This document shows positions 45,025 to 53,752 of a stretch of 64,000 nt of DNA, in pieces. Below the pieces are notes generated by a model. The model ran no database searches and was not told the DNA's origin. It was given only the letters and a program-made list of their open reading frames with translations. Numbering within the stretch: the stretch's first letter is position 1; the number at the start of each line of letters is the position of its first letter. The DNA comes from Pedobacter westerhofensis (GTDB lineage Bacteria > Bacteroidota > Bacteroidia > Sphingobacteriales > Sphingobacteriaceae). The stretch covers positions 186,001 through 250,000 of the forward strand of contig NZ_FXTN01000007.1 of the NCBI RefSeq assembly GCF_900182595.1, read 5' to 3'. Position numbers and translations under genes: made by a program.

Positions 45025-46557
45025 TTATTTAGATAAAAGCTCAAGATGATATTCCTGTATCAGTGCAGGATTCTCCGGAGTCAAAGTAAAACTAATCCGG
45101 ATATTGGCATTTGTTCCTTCTACAATAAAATATCCCCTCAGCTGGTTTTCTGCAACTATCTTATGTATTACCCTGATCTTTCCGGCTTGCGAAAACGCTT
45201 TAAGGGCTTCAGCTTTTAGCTGGGCGGAAAAATAATCCAGAAAGAAGTTCTGTGCAAATAATCCACTTTTTCCAGCATTGTTCCATTCCGGCAGGATCTT
45301 CATCAGCTCGTCCTTACGCTGGTTTAAGATAGCTGATGCAGGAAGCTGGCGCGGTGCAAGTGCTGATACCGAGAGCAGTGTTTCCAGCGCCTGCGTATTG
45401 ATGATCCCTGCTCTGGCATAGGTGGCATTGGCAAAGGCAACGATGCCAATGCCATATTCCGGCATCACAGCCCACTGACTCCCAAAGCCGGGCAATCCTC
45501 CGGTATGTCCGATAGTTATGCGGTCATTGCAGTCCTTTGTCCATCTTATACCATAGGCATAAGCATTAACGGTGGGGCATAGGACACCCTCAGCAGTCTT
45601 TGTATTCGCATTTAAGGCGTAAATATTCCAGGGGTACTGCATTTCACGGACCGAGCTTCGCTTAACAGGGCCCAGCTCCTGGTCGTCCCTTGGTGGCCAT
45701 GCCGAAAGGTGCAGCGCCATATACTTACTGAAATCTTCAATGGTAGTGATCAGTCCGCCCATTGCTCCATAAGATCCGTCATGCAGCAGCGGCTGTTCTT
45801 CCCAGCCGTTATTTATCCAACGGTAACCATGTGCCAGTTGTTCTTTTGGTACCTTTGTATATTCCCAGTAAGTATGCGTCATACCCAGCGGTTTCAGGAT
45901 ATTTTCTGTAATATAGTCCTGATAAGGAATGCCTGAAACTTTTTTGATCAGGTAACCCAATGTGGCAAAGCCGAGATTACTGTATTCATAACCCAGGCCC
46001 GGATCATTGGAAAATGAAACACCTTTCTGATAAATTGCCAGAAGCTCTTCATCGGTATCTGCCAGCTGCCTGTCGCCCCAGGGATTATCTTCAGGATATC
46101 CGGCAGCATGGGTCAGCAGGTGCCTCACGGTAACTTCTGAAGCATCTTTTGTTGGGTATTTCATATTCTGCATCTCAGGGATATACATCCCTACCGGATC
46201 ATCCAGTTTTAACTTTCCTTCGTCCCTCAACTTTAAAACAGCCATTGCGGTAAAACTTTTTGTCATAGATGCGATCCTGAAATCCGACTCCGGATTGGCA
46301 GGTACCTGATGGGCTATATCTGCGTAACCGGTATTACCTGTATGTACAAGTTTGCCATCCATAACAATCCCATATACCATTCCCGGAATATGGTTCTTCT
46401 CTGCATATTCTTTGTACAGCTGATCAATTACCGGAAAAGCAACTGCTATCTTTTGTAACCTGTTCTGATCGGTAAATACTGCGGGCTGATAAGATTGCGC
46501 GGATAGATGGATGCTGGCCGTAACGAACAGGATAACGCAGTAAAATTTAAAAGTCAT
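45025..46557 (-). CDS. Serine hydrolase, beta-lactamase class C/PBP-like
   Basis: A secreted serine hydrolase of 510 residues (signal ends HLSAQ). The nucleophile is Ser97 in SMTK (SxxK), the second motif is YSN in GYEYSNLGFATLGYL, and the third is HTGG. The C-terminal domain (about 400-510) is a DUF3471-like extension common in esterase-type members. A true beta-lactamase is unlikely from the wording; a peptidase or esterase is more likely. Confidence 0.87.
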   Translation of the reverse strand: MTFKFYCVILFVTASIHLSAQSYQPAVFTDQNRLQKIAVAFPVIDQLYKEYAEKNHIPGMVYGIVMDGKLVHTGNTGYADIAHQVPANPESDFRIASMTKSFTAMAVLKLRDEGKLKLDDPVGMYIPEMQNMKYPTKDASEVTVRHLLTHAAGYPEDNPWGDRQLADTDEELLAIYQKGVSFSNDPGLGYEYSNLGFATLGYLIKKVSGIPYQDYITENILKPLGMTHTYWEYTKVPKEQLAHGYRWINNGWEEQPLLHDGSYGAMGGLITTIEDFSKYMALHLSAWPPRDDQELGPVKRSSVREMQYPWNIYALNANTKTAEGVLCPTVNAYAYGIRWTKDCNDRITIGHTGGLPGFGSQWAVMPEYGIGIVAFANATYARAGIINTQALETLLSVSALAPRQLPASAILNQRKDELMKILPEWNNAGKSGLFAQNFFLDYFSAQLKAEALKAFSQAGKIRVIHKIVAENQLRGYFIVEGTNANIRISFTLTPENPALIQEYHLELLSK

Positions 46558-46661
46558 GAGAGGTGAATTAGCTATCTACAATTTACACAATATTTTGAAT
46601 TGGGTCTCAACTAATTGCTTCAATAGAAAGTTCTATCTTTAACACTATCTAAATTGATGAA

Positions 46662-47702
46662 ATGAACCGTAAATCTTTTATCTCTTCACTGATTACATCA
46701 GGAGCGGTGTTATCTGCGGCAGATGGCTGGTCGGCACCACCGGCGCCAATCTCGGCTGCTCCTGCATTCATGGGCCGCCAAATAATCCCTCCATATCTAA
46801 AGCCGGGAAACACGATTGGCATCACCAGTCCGGCAGGGTACATCGGCCTGGAGGAAATCCGGTCTTCGGTTGCGCTGATGGAGAGCTGGGGATTTAAGGT
46901 GCAGGTGGGCCAGAGCATCGGAAAAAAAGATTTTACTTATGGCGGTACGGATACAGAAAGGGCTGCTGATCTTCAGCAGATGCTGGACGATCCGCAGATC
47001 GGGGCAGTAATATGTGCCAGAGGAGGTTATGGTTTAGTAAGAATTATCGATCAGATCAACTTCAGGTCTTTCGTGAAACATCCGAAATGGGTAATTGGCT
47101 TTAGTGATGTTACGGTACTACACACACATATCCACGGGAATTTCAATATTGCCACACTGCATTCTAAAATGTGCAACAGTTTTCCGGACGACTGGGCAAA
47201 GGCAGAGCCGATACAGATTTCTACGATCCTGTCTGTCAGGCAGGCTTTAACAGGAGAAGACTTTAAGTATACGGTACCTGCAACCACATCCAACCGTGAG
47301 GGAAGAGGGCGGGGGCAATTGGTTGGCGGTAACTTAAGTATCATTGAATCTGTTGCAGGAACCGTGTCTGACCTTAACACCGAAGGGAAGATTTTATTTG
47401 TAGAAGATACCGGAGAATATCTGTATACGATAGACCGGATGTTCTGGGGCCTGAAACGCAGGGGCAAACTGGACAGGCTCGCCGGGCTGGTGATTGGCGG
47501 GTTTAAGCTCAAACCGGATGATTCCGGAGAAGAATTTGGAAAATCAATTGAACAGATTGTGATGGAGAAAGTGAGTGAATATAATTATCCTGTGTGTTTT
47601 GACTTCCCCGTAGGGCACCAGAGAAACAATATGGCGCTGAAATGTGGAGTTCAGCACATCCTGGAAGTTGGTGCAGGGGAAAGTATTTTGAGATCAATTT
47701 GA
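46662..47702 (+). CDS. LD-carboxypeptidase (S66 family)
   Basis: Cuts the L,D bond of peptidoglycan tetrapeptides during wall recycling. It has 346 residues. The nucleophile is Ser148 in IGFSDVTVLH, the substrate loop is ARGGYGLVRII, the catalytic Glu is in FVEDTGEYLYTIDRM, and the His in FPVGHQRNN. The N-terminus (MNRKSFISSLITSGAVLSAA) is an export signal, so it may act in the periplasm. TATCTTTA at 46634-46641 is a possible -7 box. Convergent with the next gene. Confidence 0.9.
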   Translation: MNRKSFISSLITSGAVLSAADGWSAPPAPISAAPAFMGRQIIPPYLKPGNTIGITSPAGYIGLEEIRSSVALMESWGFKVQVGQSIGKKDFTYGGTDTERAADLQQMLDDPQIGAVICARGGYGLVRIIDQINFRSFVKHPKWVIGFSDVTVLHTHIHGNFNIATLHSKMCNSFPDDWAKAEPIQISTILSVRQALTGEDFKYTVPATTSNREGRGRGQLVGGNLSIIESVAGTVSDLNTEGKILFVEDTGEYLYTIDRMFWGLKRRGKLDRLAGLVIGGFKLKPDDSGEEFGKSIEQIVMEKVSEYNYPVCFDFPVGHQRNNMALKCGVQHILEVGAGESILRSI

Positions 47703-47704
47703 TG

Positions 47705-48631
47705 TTATTTTTTTATACGGTAACTGATCCCGGCATTTACAAAGAAGTTGGCAGACATCATATGAGCCGGAGGACTTTGATAAATATTTTTGATCCCTCT
47801 TTCTCCAAACTGAAAGCTCCTCAATCTCATCACGCCTGCAGATAACATAAAATCCCATCTTTTCCTTTTCCACTTATTCTCAAGCCCAACAGGCAGCTCC
47901 CAGTAATTCAGCAGCGTCTTTTTTGGGTCAAGGTTATTTTCTACATCGTAGAAGATATTTTTAGGCCGCAATGCCAGTTTAAGTTCCCTTTTTTTAGAAA
48001 CGTCATAGGCTACGCTAAGTTCAGAAGGAAGATCTACATTAATTTTAAACTTGCCGGGGCTGTCCCATTTCAATAAGATGCCCGGCAGCAGTATCGGCAT
48101 ATTGATCGCATTATAAATGGCCCCGCCAAAACCTATAGAAAAATGCGGGCTGTAAGTTCTGATAAAGAGGAAAGCCCCATTTAGAAACAAATCGTGTGAA
48201 GTTATTTTTTCAAGATCAGAATTGATGCCTGCTGAAAAAAATGATACCAACGACCATTTTGCATTGATAGAGTGATAATAAAGTACACCAAGGTCTGAGG
48301 ATAGTAACTTGTCTGGTATCAGCGTATTGTTATCATTCTTATTGATCAGCCGTGAATACCCTCCGCTGATGATACCTGTCCAGCTACTGGATTTTCCGCT
48401 CAATGAATCACTTTTAGACGAAATCAGGAAGCTGTAACCCAGATTTGTGGTCTGCTGGGTGGTCTTTAAATTGCCCTGTGTCCTGTCCTTTGAATGAAGG
48501 TACCCACTTGCCGGAACGTATGTTGTATTCAGGTCTACCGTGTTCAGGGGGCCGCCCAGCTGCGAATAAGCATACTGGCTTGTTGTAATTAATAAAACTG
48601 TCAGAAGGACCTTTATTGTGCCTGTTATCAT
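47705..48631 (-). CDS. Hypothetical outer-membrane protein
   Basis: About 308 residues with a signal peptide starting at MITGTIKVLLTVLLITTSQ (start chosen at 48631; the frame extends to 48775 without support). The rest is rich in alternating beta-strand segments with aromatic residues (LGYSFLISSKSD, WTGIISGGYSRL, FSIGFGGAIYNAI, FFVNAGISYRIKK), and it ends in a beta-strand, as in outer-membrane beta-barrels. It may belong to the DUF6268 group. The stop lies two bases from the convergent LD-carboxypeptidase gene. Confidence 0.7.
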   Translation of the reverse strand: MITGTIKVLLTVLLITTSQYAYSQLGGPLNTVDLNTTYVPASGYLHSKDRTQGNLKTTQQTTNLGYSFLISSKSDSLSGKSSSWTGIISGGYSRLINKNDNNTLIPDKLLSSDLGVLYYHSINAKWSLVSFFSAGINSDLEKITSHDLFLNGAFLFIRTYSPHFSIGFGGAIYNAINMPILLPGILLKWDSPGKFKINVDLPSELSVAYDVSKKRELKLALRPKNIFYDVENNLDPKKTLLNYWELPVGLENKWKRKRWDFMLSAGVMRLRSFQFGERGIKNIYQSPPAHMMSANFFVNAGISYRIKK

Positions 48632-48760
48632 AAACAGGTTATTTTTAATTGAAGGGAGGTATAATCCCGGGGATTGAATAGCTGCCATTGGAGTTTCTTT
48701 ATTGCTGAAACACGCATGATGCTGTTTACCCTTACCCGGGCTTAGAGGATTGGGCATAAA

Positions 48761-48799
48761 AAAACCGGAAAGCAAAAGGATATGCTGCTTTCCGGTTTT
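48761..48799 (-). terminator. Terminator of the tRNA-Gly/tRNA-Leu cluster
   Basis: The perfect 14-base inverted repeat AAAACCGGAAAGCA/TGCTTTCCGGTTTT ends in a T run on the minus strand, immediately after the last tRNA-Leu. Confidence 0.9.
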
Positions 48800-48800
48800 G

Positions 48801-48885
48801 TACTCAGAGCGGGAATCGAACCCGCACGACTTTTAAGGTCACAGGATTTTAAGTCCTGCGTGTCTACCAGTTCCACCATCTGAGC
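48801..48885 (-). tRNA. tRNA-Leu (anticodon TAA), copy 1
   Basis: An 85-base class II tRNA on the minus strand. Acceptor GCTCAGA pairs with TCTGAGT, and the discriminator is A. Anticodon stem CAGGA/TCCTG holds loop CTTAAAA, giving TAA. The sequence appears identical to copy 2. Confidence 0.95.
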
Positions 48886-48909
48886 AGGTGTAAAACCTTG
48901 TTAAAAATA

Positions 48910-48933
48910 AAAGCCTTCAATAAAGAAGGCTTT
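48910..48933 (-). terminator. Terminator-like hairpin between tRNA copies
   Basis: AAAGCCTTC (48910-48918) pairs with GAAGGCTTT (48925-48933), with T-rich sequence following on the minus strand. It lies between tRNA-Gly copy 1 and tRNA-Leu copy 1. Confidence 0.5.
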
Positions 48934-48935
48934 AG

Positions 48936-49008
<73 letters not shown>

Positions 49009-49051
49009 ATTGGTATGTTATTGTTGTATCTTAATGATACAGGTATTATTG

Positions 49052-49136
49052 TACTCAGAGCGGGAATCGAACCCGCACGACTTTTAAGGTCACAGGATTT
49101 TAAGTCCTGCGTGTCTACCAGTTCCACCATCTGAGC
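49052..49136 (-). tRNA. tRNA-Leu (anticodon TAA), copy 2
   Basis: Same 85-base sequence as the copy at 48801-48885: acceptor GCTCAGA/TCTGAGT, loop CTTAAAA. 251 bases from the first copy. Confidence 0.95.
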
Positions 49137-49185
49137 AGGTGTTAACCTTTTAAATTAAATGCCTCCTGGTAAGGAAAACATTTAG

Positions 49186-49258
<73 letters not shown>

Positions 49259-49338
49259 ATTGGTTTTATTCACATCATCCGATGTTTCCCCATTCAATAC
49301 AAGTTAAAAACTGATTACCTTGTTTCCGTTTGGGTTTG

Positions 49339-49369
49339 CAAATATAAATACTTTTAGATTACTGTCAAG
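49339..49369 (-). promoter_or_regulatory. Promoter of the tRNA-Gly/Leu cluster
   Basis: On the minus strand, TTGACA (49368-49363) is followed by TATATTTG (49346-49339), with about 19 bases between the TTG and the TATATTTG box. This is a strong Bacteroidota-type promoter about 80 bases upstream of the first tRNA. Confidence 0.75.
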
Positions 49370-49394
49370 TTATTTTTCATAATAAATCGGGCTT

Positions 49395-49874
49395 CTAGCT
49401 TAAGTTATTGGACTTCAGTACCTCAGAAATCAAATTACTTTCAAATCCCTTTCCCATCAGGTAGGTTACCAGTTTATATTTCTTTTTATAAGGGTCTTTT
49501 TCTGTTATGAACGGGGCTTTTTTTTCTGCTGCAGCCAGAATAGCTCCCAGATAATCGTCGTAGTCGATCGTATTTAGAGCCTTAATGATCATTTTCTCCG
49601 GAACACGTTTCAGTTTTAGCCCCTGTTTGATTTTGATCTTGCCCCAGCGCTTGATATTAAACTTCCCGGATACATAAGCCATCGCAAAACGCTCCTCGTT
49701 CAAAAAGTTGCTGAGGATCAGTTCTGTAATCACCTCCTCCACCTCGTTGTGATGCAATCCCCAGTCGTACAGCTTGTCGCGCACTTCCTGCTGTGAACGC
49801 TCCTGATAGGCACAGTAGTTTTCTGCTTTGGCGTGTGCGGCCTTCTTATCGTAAATGGGTTTTGATTTTTCCAA
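49395..49874 (-). CDS. recX: Regulatory protein RecX
   Basis: Inhibits RecA filaments and so limits recombination. It has 159 residues, all helical, with the RecX pattern CAYQERSQQEVRDKLYDWG, LILSNFLNEERFAMAYVSGKF and RWGKIKIKQGLKLKRVPEK. recA is not adjacent. It lies upstream of the tRNA cluster on the same strand and divergent from murF-alr, with 72 bases between starts. Confidence 0.92.
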   Translation of the reverse strand: MEKSKPIYDKKAAHAKAENYCAYQERSQQEVRDKLYDWGLHHNEVEEVITELILSNFLNEERFAMAYVSGKFNIKRWGKIKIKQGLKLKRVPEKMIIKALNTIDYDDYLGAILAAAEKKAPFITEKDPYKKKYKLVTYLMGKGFESNLISEVLKSNNLS

Positions 49875-49946
49875 TGCTTAAGCTTTCAGTACGCAAATAT
49901 CTGCATTTACTTGTTAACTTTACCTGCAACCTAGTCATCCTGATAA

Positions 49947-52406
49947 ATGAGTGAGAGCAGTTATACCATTCAGCAGATCGCTGAGCAATTGAACATCGGA
50001 TCTTTTAAAGTAAAATATGATACTTTGATCAGCACCCTTTTGATCGATAGCAGGAGTGTGATCAGCCCGGAGACCTCCTTGTTCTTTGCTATTCAGGCAC
50101 ATCGCAACGGACATGAGTTTATCAGCGATGCCTACGCCAGCGGAATCAGAAGTTTTGTGATCAGCGACCCCGCCTATGCAGACCTCTACCCGGATGCGAA
50201 CTTCCTCCTGGTAAACGATGTTCAGCAGGCCTTGCAGCAGCTGGCGGCAGGCCACAGAAGCAGATTTAACCTGGATGTGATCGCGATTACCGGGAGCAAT
50301 GGTAAAACCGTGGTGAAAGAATGGCTGTACCAGCTGCTGGCGGCAGATTTCAATATTGTGCGCAGCCCCAAAAGTTTCAATTCACAACTGGGCGTGCCGC
50401 TTTCTGTGTGGCAGATCAGCAGCGAACATACTTTGGGGATCTTTGAAGCGGGGATTTCCAAAAGTGATGAAATGACACAGCTGGCAGCAATTATCCAGCC
50501 TGCTACGGGTATACTAACAAATATCAGGGAGGCTCATGCCGAAGGTTTTGCCTCTCCCAAAGACAAGCTGCTGGAAAAACTAAAACTGTTTAAGGACATA
50601 AAATTATTTATATATTCTCCGGATTATACCACAGGAGTAGCTGTTAAAGATCTTCCCGGAGAACGCAAATTCTCCTGGAGCACTACGGTGAAAGCCGATC
50701 TTGAAATCCTGTTTGTGGAGCCGATCAAAGGCAGGAACTATATCAGGGCACGCTATAAAGATGAAGAAATTGAATGCCTGATCCCCTTTAGTGACAGGGC
50801 ATCGGTAGAAAACGGGATCATCTGCTGGGCTACGCTGCTGGCGATGGGCTATAGCCCTGAAGAGGCCGATCTCCGCCTGGAGAAACTTACCGCAGTGAAC
50901 ATGCGGCTAACGCTGAAACACGGCATCAACCAATGTTCTGTCATAGATGATTCTTACAGTGCAGATATCTCTTCACTGGCAATCGCACTTGATTTTCTCC
51001 GGCTGCAGAACCAGCATGTGATAAGGACCCTGATCCTTTCCGATCTGTACGAAACCGGCAAAAGTGATAAAGACCTGTATACAGAAATTGCAGGGCTGCT
51101 GAAACAAAAGCAGGTGGGAAGGCTGATTGGTATCGGTGAACATATTTCTGCGTTTGCAGGCCTGTTTGAGCTGGAAAGTTCTTTCTATGAAAGCACACAG
51201 GATTTTATTCAGAACTTCCCGGCCATGCATTTCAGCAATGAAACCATCCTGGTAAAAGGAGCAAGGCGCTTCGAATTTGAGCGCATCAGCAAACTGCTGA
51301 CCCAAAAGATCCATGATACCGTCATGGAGATCGACCTGAACGCACTGGCAAATAACCTCAAGTACTATAAGGCAAAGCTCAAGCCCGGCGTAAAAGTAAT
51401 GGCCATGGTAAAAGCCTTTTCCTATGGCAGCGGCAGCTTTGAGATCGCCAACCTGCTGCAGTACCAGAAGGTAGATTACCTGGCTGTAGCCTATGCTGAC
51501 GAAGGGATTTCTTTGAGAAAAGCAGGTATTACCATGCCGATTATGGTCATGAGCCCCGAGCCCTCTGCATTTGAAGCCATCGTAAAACATAAGCTCGAAC
51601 CTGAACTCTATAATATGGATATCCTGAAGTCCTTTATCGACTTCCTGCCGGATACCCAGTTCTCCTATCCTGTGCACCTTAAAATTGACACAGGGATGCA
51701 CCGCCTCGGGTTCGAGGAACCCGATCTCCCGGATCTGCTCCCGGTGCTCAGACTTGAAGAAAAAATCAGGATAGTTTCTGCCTTTTCACACCTGGCTGCC
51801 AGTGAAGATGCTCAGCAGGATGAATTTACAGCCTATCAGCTGCAGCGGTATAATACCATGGCCGCAACAATCAGGGCAGAACTGGGATATGATTTTATCC
51901 GTCATATTTCCAATACTTCGGCAATTACGCGGCATCCCGATGCCCAGCTGGATATGGTAAGGATCGGGATCGGGCTGTACGGGTTTGACAGTGGTATTAA
52001 AGGTAATTCCGGGCTGCATACTGTTGGGGTCTTAAAAACTACGATCACACAGATTAAAAAGGTAGGGCCACTGGAGACCATTGGCTATGGCCGCAGGGGA
52101 AGTTTGCCCGGGGGCGGGACCATTGCCACGGTAAAAATAGGGTATGCTGACGGCTATCGCCGTTCTTTTGGAAACGGCGTTGGGAAAATGCTGGTGGACG
52201 GTAAAGCGGCACCCACAGTAGGTTCTATTGCGATGGATATGTGTATGCTGGATATTACCGGTATCGATGCCAAAACAGGTGATGAGGTGATCGTTTTTAA
52301 TGATCAGCTTACAATTGGCGATTTAGCAGAGCAGATTGGGACCATTCCCTATGAGATTTTAACAAATATTTCCCAAAGGGTTAAACGGGTGTATTTTTAT
52401 GAGTAA
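49947..52406 (+). CDS. Bifunctional MurF (D-Ala-D-Ala ligase) / alanine racemase
   Basis: A fusion of two wall-precursor enzymes in 819 residues: MurF (UDP-MurNAc-tripeptide:D-Ala-D-Ala ligase) at about 1-450 and alanine racemase at about 455-819. The MurF ATP loop is ITGSNGKT (114-121), with FEAGISKSDEM and DDSYSADI downstream. The racemase has its PLP Lys489 in AMVKAFSYGSG, the specificity region RLGFEEPDLPDL and the catalytic Tyr in ETIGYGRRGSLP. The fusion is typical of Bacteroidota, where it links D-Ala production to its use. The next gene follows ten bases later. Confidence 0.95.
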   Translation: MSESSYTIQQIAEQLNIGSFKVKYDTLISTLLIDSRSVISPETSLFFAIQAHRNGHEFISDAYASGIRSFVISDPAYADLYPDANFLLVNDVQQALQQLAAGHRSRFNLDVIAITGSNGKTVVKEWLYQLLAADFNIVRSPKSFNSQLGVPLSVWQISSEHTLGIFEAGISKSDEMTQLAAIIQPATGILTNIREAHAEGFASPKDKLLEKLKLFKDIKLFIYSPDYTTGVAVKDLPGERKFSWSTTVKADLEILFVEPIKGRNYIRARYKDEEIECLIPFSDRASVENGIICWATLLAMGYSPEEADLRLEKLTAVNMRLTLKHGINQCSVIDDSYSADISSLAIALDFLRLQNQHVIRTLILSDLYETGKSDKDLYTEIAGLLKQKQVGRLIGIGEHISAFAGLFELESSFYESTQDFIQNFPAMHFSNETILVKGARRFEFERISKLLTQKIHDTVMEIDLNALANNLKYYKAKLKPGVKVMAMVKAFSYGSGSFEIANLLQYQKVDYLAVAYADEGISLRKAGITMPIMVMSPEPSAFEAIVKHKLEPELYNMDILKSFIDFLPDTQFSYPVHLKIDTGMHRLGFEEPDLPDLLPVLRLEEKIRIVSAFSHLAASEDAQQDEFTAYQLQRYNTMAATIRAELGYDFIRHISNTSAITRHPDAQLDMVRIGIGLYGFDSGIKGNSGLHTVGVLKTTITQIKKVGPLETIGYGRRGSLPGGGTIATVKIGYADGYRRSFGNGVGKMLVDGKAAPTVGSIAMDMCMLDITGIDAKTGDEVIVFNDQLTIGDLAEQIGTIPYEILTNISQRVKRVYFYE

Positions 52407-52415
52407 TTTTGTAAT

Positions 52416-53021
52416 ATGAACAAGATCGGAGGGGCTTTATTAAATTACCTAATCAAGGGATTGTTAATTGTTCTGCCCATTGCATTAAGTATTTATATCG
52501 TGATCTGGGCGGTAACTACGGTTGACAGCTGGCTGAACGTCAATAATATACTGGGTGTTGATCCCAGAACAGGCGCGAGCCGTAATATCCCCGGTTTAGG
52601 GCTTGCACTGGTGGTTACGCTGATCCTGGTTGCCGGAATTTTCGTGACCAATTTTGTGACCGAGCCGATGTACAACTGGTTTACCCGCTGGATGAACAGG
52701 TTGCCGGGACTAAACTTTATCTACTCATCGATCAAAGACCTTACCGAAGCATTTGTTGGCGATGAAAAGAAATTTAACCATCCTGTACTGGTAGAAATGA
52801 ATAGCGATATCAAAAGGATAGGCTTTCTAACACAAAACGACCTTGAGGCCATTGGTCTGCCGGGAGAGTGTGTGGTTTATTTCCCCTTTTCCTATTCCTT
52901 TGCAGGTCAGGTTTGTGTGGTAAGCAGAGATAAAGTAAAAGAGCTGAATATCAGTGCTGCCGAAGCAATGAAACTTGTTGTATCGGGAGGTGTTAGTCAT
53001 ATCACCCCGCCGATAGTTTAG
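52416..53021 (+). CDS. DUF502 membrane protein
   Basis: A 201-residue membrane protein of unknown function. Two hydrophobic helices are visible (GLLIVLPIALSIYIVIWAV and GLALVVTLILVAGIFVTNFV), followed by the DUF502 motif RLPGLNFIYSSIKDLTEAF and a soluble domain (VVYFPFSYSFAGQVCVVSRD). It starts ten bases after murF-alr. Confidence 0.88.
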   Translation: MNKIGGALLNYLIKGLLIVLPIALSIYIVIWAVTTVDSWLNVNNILGVDPRTGASRNIPGLGLALVVTLILVAGIFVTNFVTEPMYNWFTRWMNRLPGLNFIYSSIKDLTEAFVGDEKKFNHPVLVEMNSDIKRIGFLTQNDLEAIGLPGECVVYFPFSYSFAGQVCVVSRDKVKELNISAAEAMKLVVSGGVSHITPPIV

Positions 53022-53022
53022 C

Positions 53023-53736
53023 TTAGAAGTTTGGTTTCAGTACATATTTATCGTAGAACCTGAAGATGTGCTCTGCGGCTTCTTCAGCTGTATCTACTAC
53101 CCTGAACAGGTTCAGGTCTTCTGCATGGATATTGTGTTCTTTCTCCAGCATCGTATTTTTGATCCAGTCTACCAGTCCGCCCCAGTAATCCTTGCCTACC
53201 AGTACGATAGGGAAACGGGCGATTTTGCCGGTCTGGATTAAGGTGATCGCTTCAAAAAGCTCATCCATAGTGCCCATACCGCCCGGAAGGACGATAAAAC
53301 CCTGTGAGTATTTCATAAACATGACCTTCCTGATAAAGAAATAATCAAATTCCAGGAGCTTGTTATGATCTATATACTTATTGTGGAACTGCTCAAAGGG
53401 AAGGTCAATATTTAAACCTACTGATTTACCGCCGTTCATATGGGCGCCTTTGTTTCCGGCTTCCATAATGCCCGGTCCGCCGCCGGTAATCACCCCGTAA
53501 CCGCGATCTGTAAGCAGTTTGCCGCATTCTACTGCGATTTCATAGTATTTGTTGGTTTCTGCTGTTCTGGCTGAACCAAAAATGGATACGCAGGGGCCTA
53601 TCTTTGCCAGCTTTTCAAATCCGTCTACAAATTCGGCCATGATCTTAAAGATCTGCCACGAATCTGTGACCTTAATTTCCTGCCAGTTTTTATTCTCGAA
53701 AGCGCTTCTTATTTTCTCTTCACTCGTCATGCTCAT
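53023..53736 (-). CDS. LOG-family protein (TIGR00730 type)
   Basis: A Rossmann-fold protein of 237 residues with the lysine-decarboxylase-like motifs GGGPGIMEAGNKGA and LPGGMGTMDELFE. Members act as cytokinin riboside 5'-monophosphate phosphoribohydrolases or nucleotide nucleosidases. The bacterial role is unclear. It is followed by the symporter gene on the same strand (53753 on). Confidence 0.9.
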   Translation of the reverse strand: MSMTSEEKIRSAFENKNWQEIKVTDSWQIFKIMAEFVDGFEKLAKIGPCVSIFGSARTAETNKYYEIAVECGKLLTDRGYGVITGGGPGIMEAGNKGAHMNGGKSVGLNIDLPFEQFHNKYIDHNKLLEFDYFFIRKVMFMKYSQGFIVLPGGMGTMDELFEAITLIQTGKIARFPIVLVGKDYWGGLVDWIKNTMLEKEHNIHAEDLNLFRVVDTAEEAAEHIFRFYDKYVLKPNF

Positions 53737-53752
53737 GCTCGTAAATTTGATG

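Noticed and set aside
50973..51701. 242-residue minus-strand frame opposite murF-alr
   Set aside because: Lies wholly inside a well-supported gene; no family resemblance or start context.
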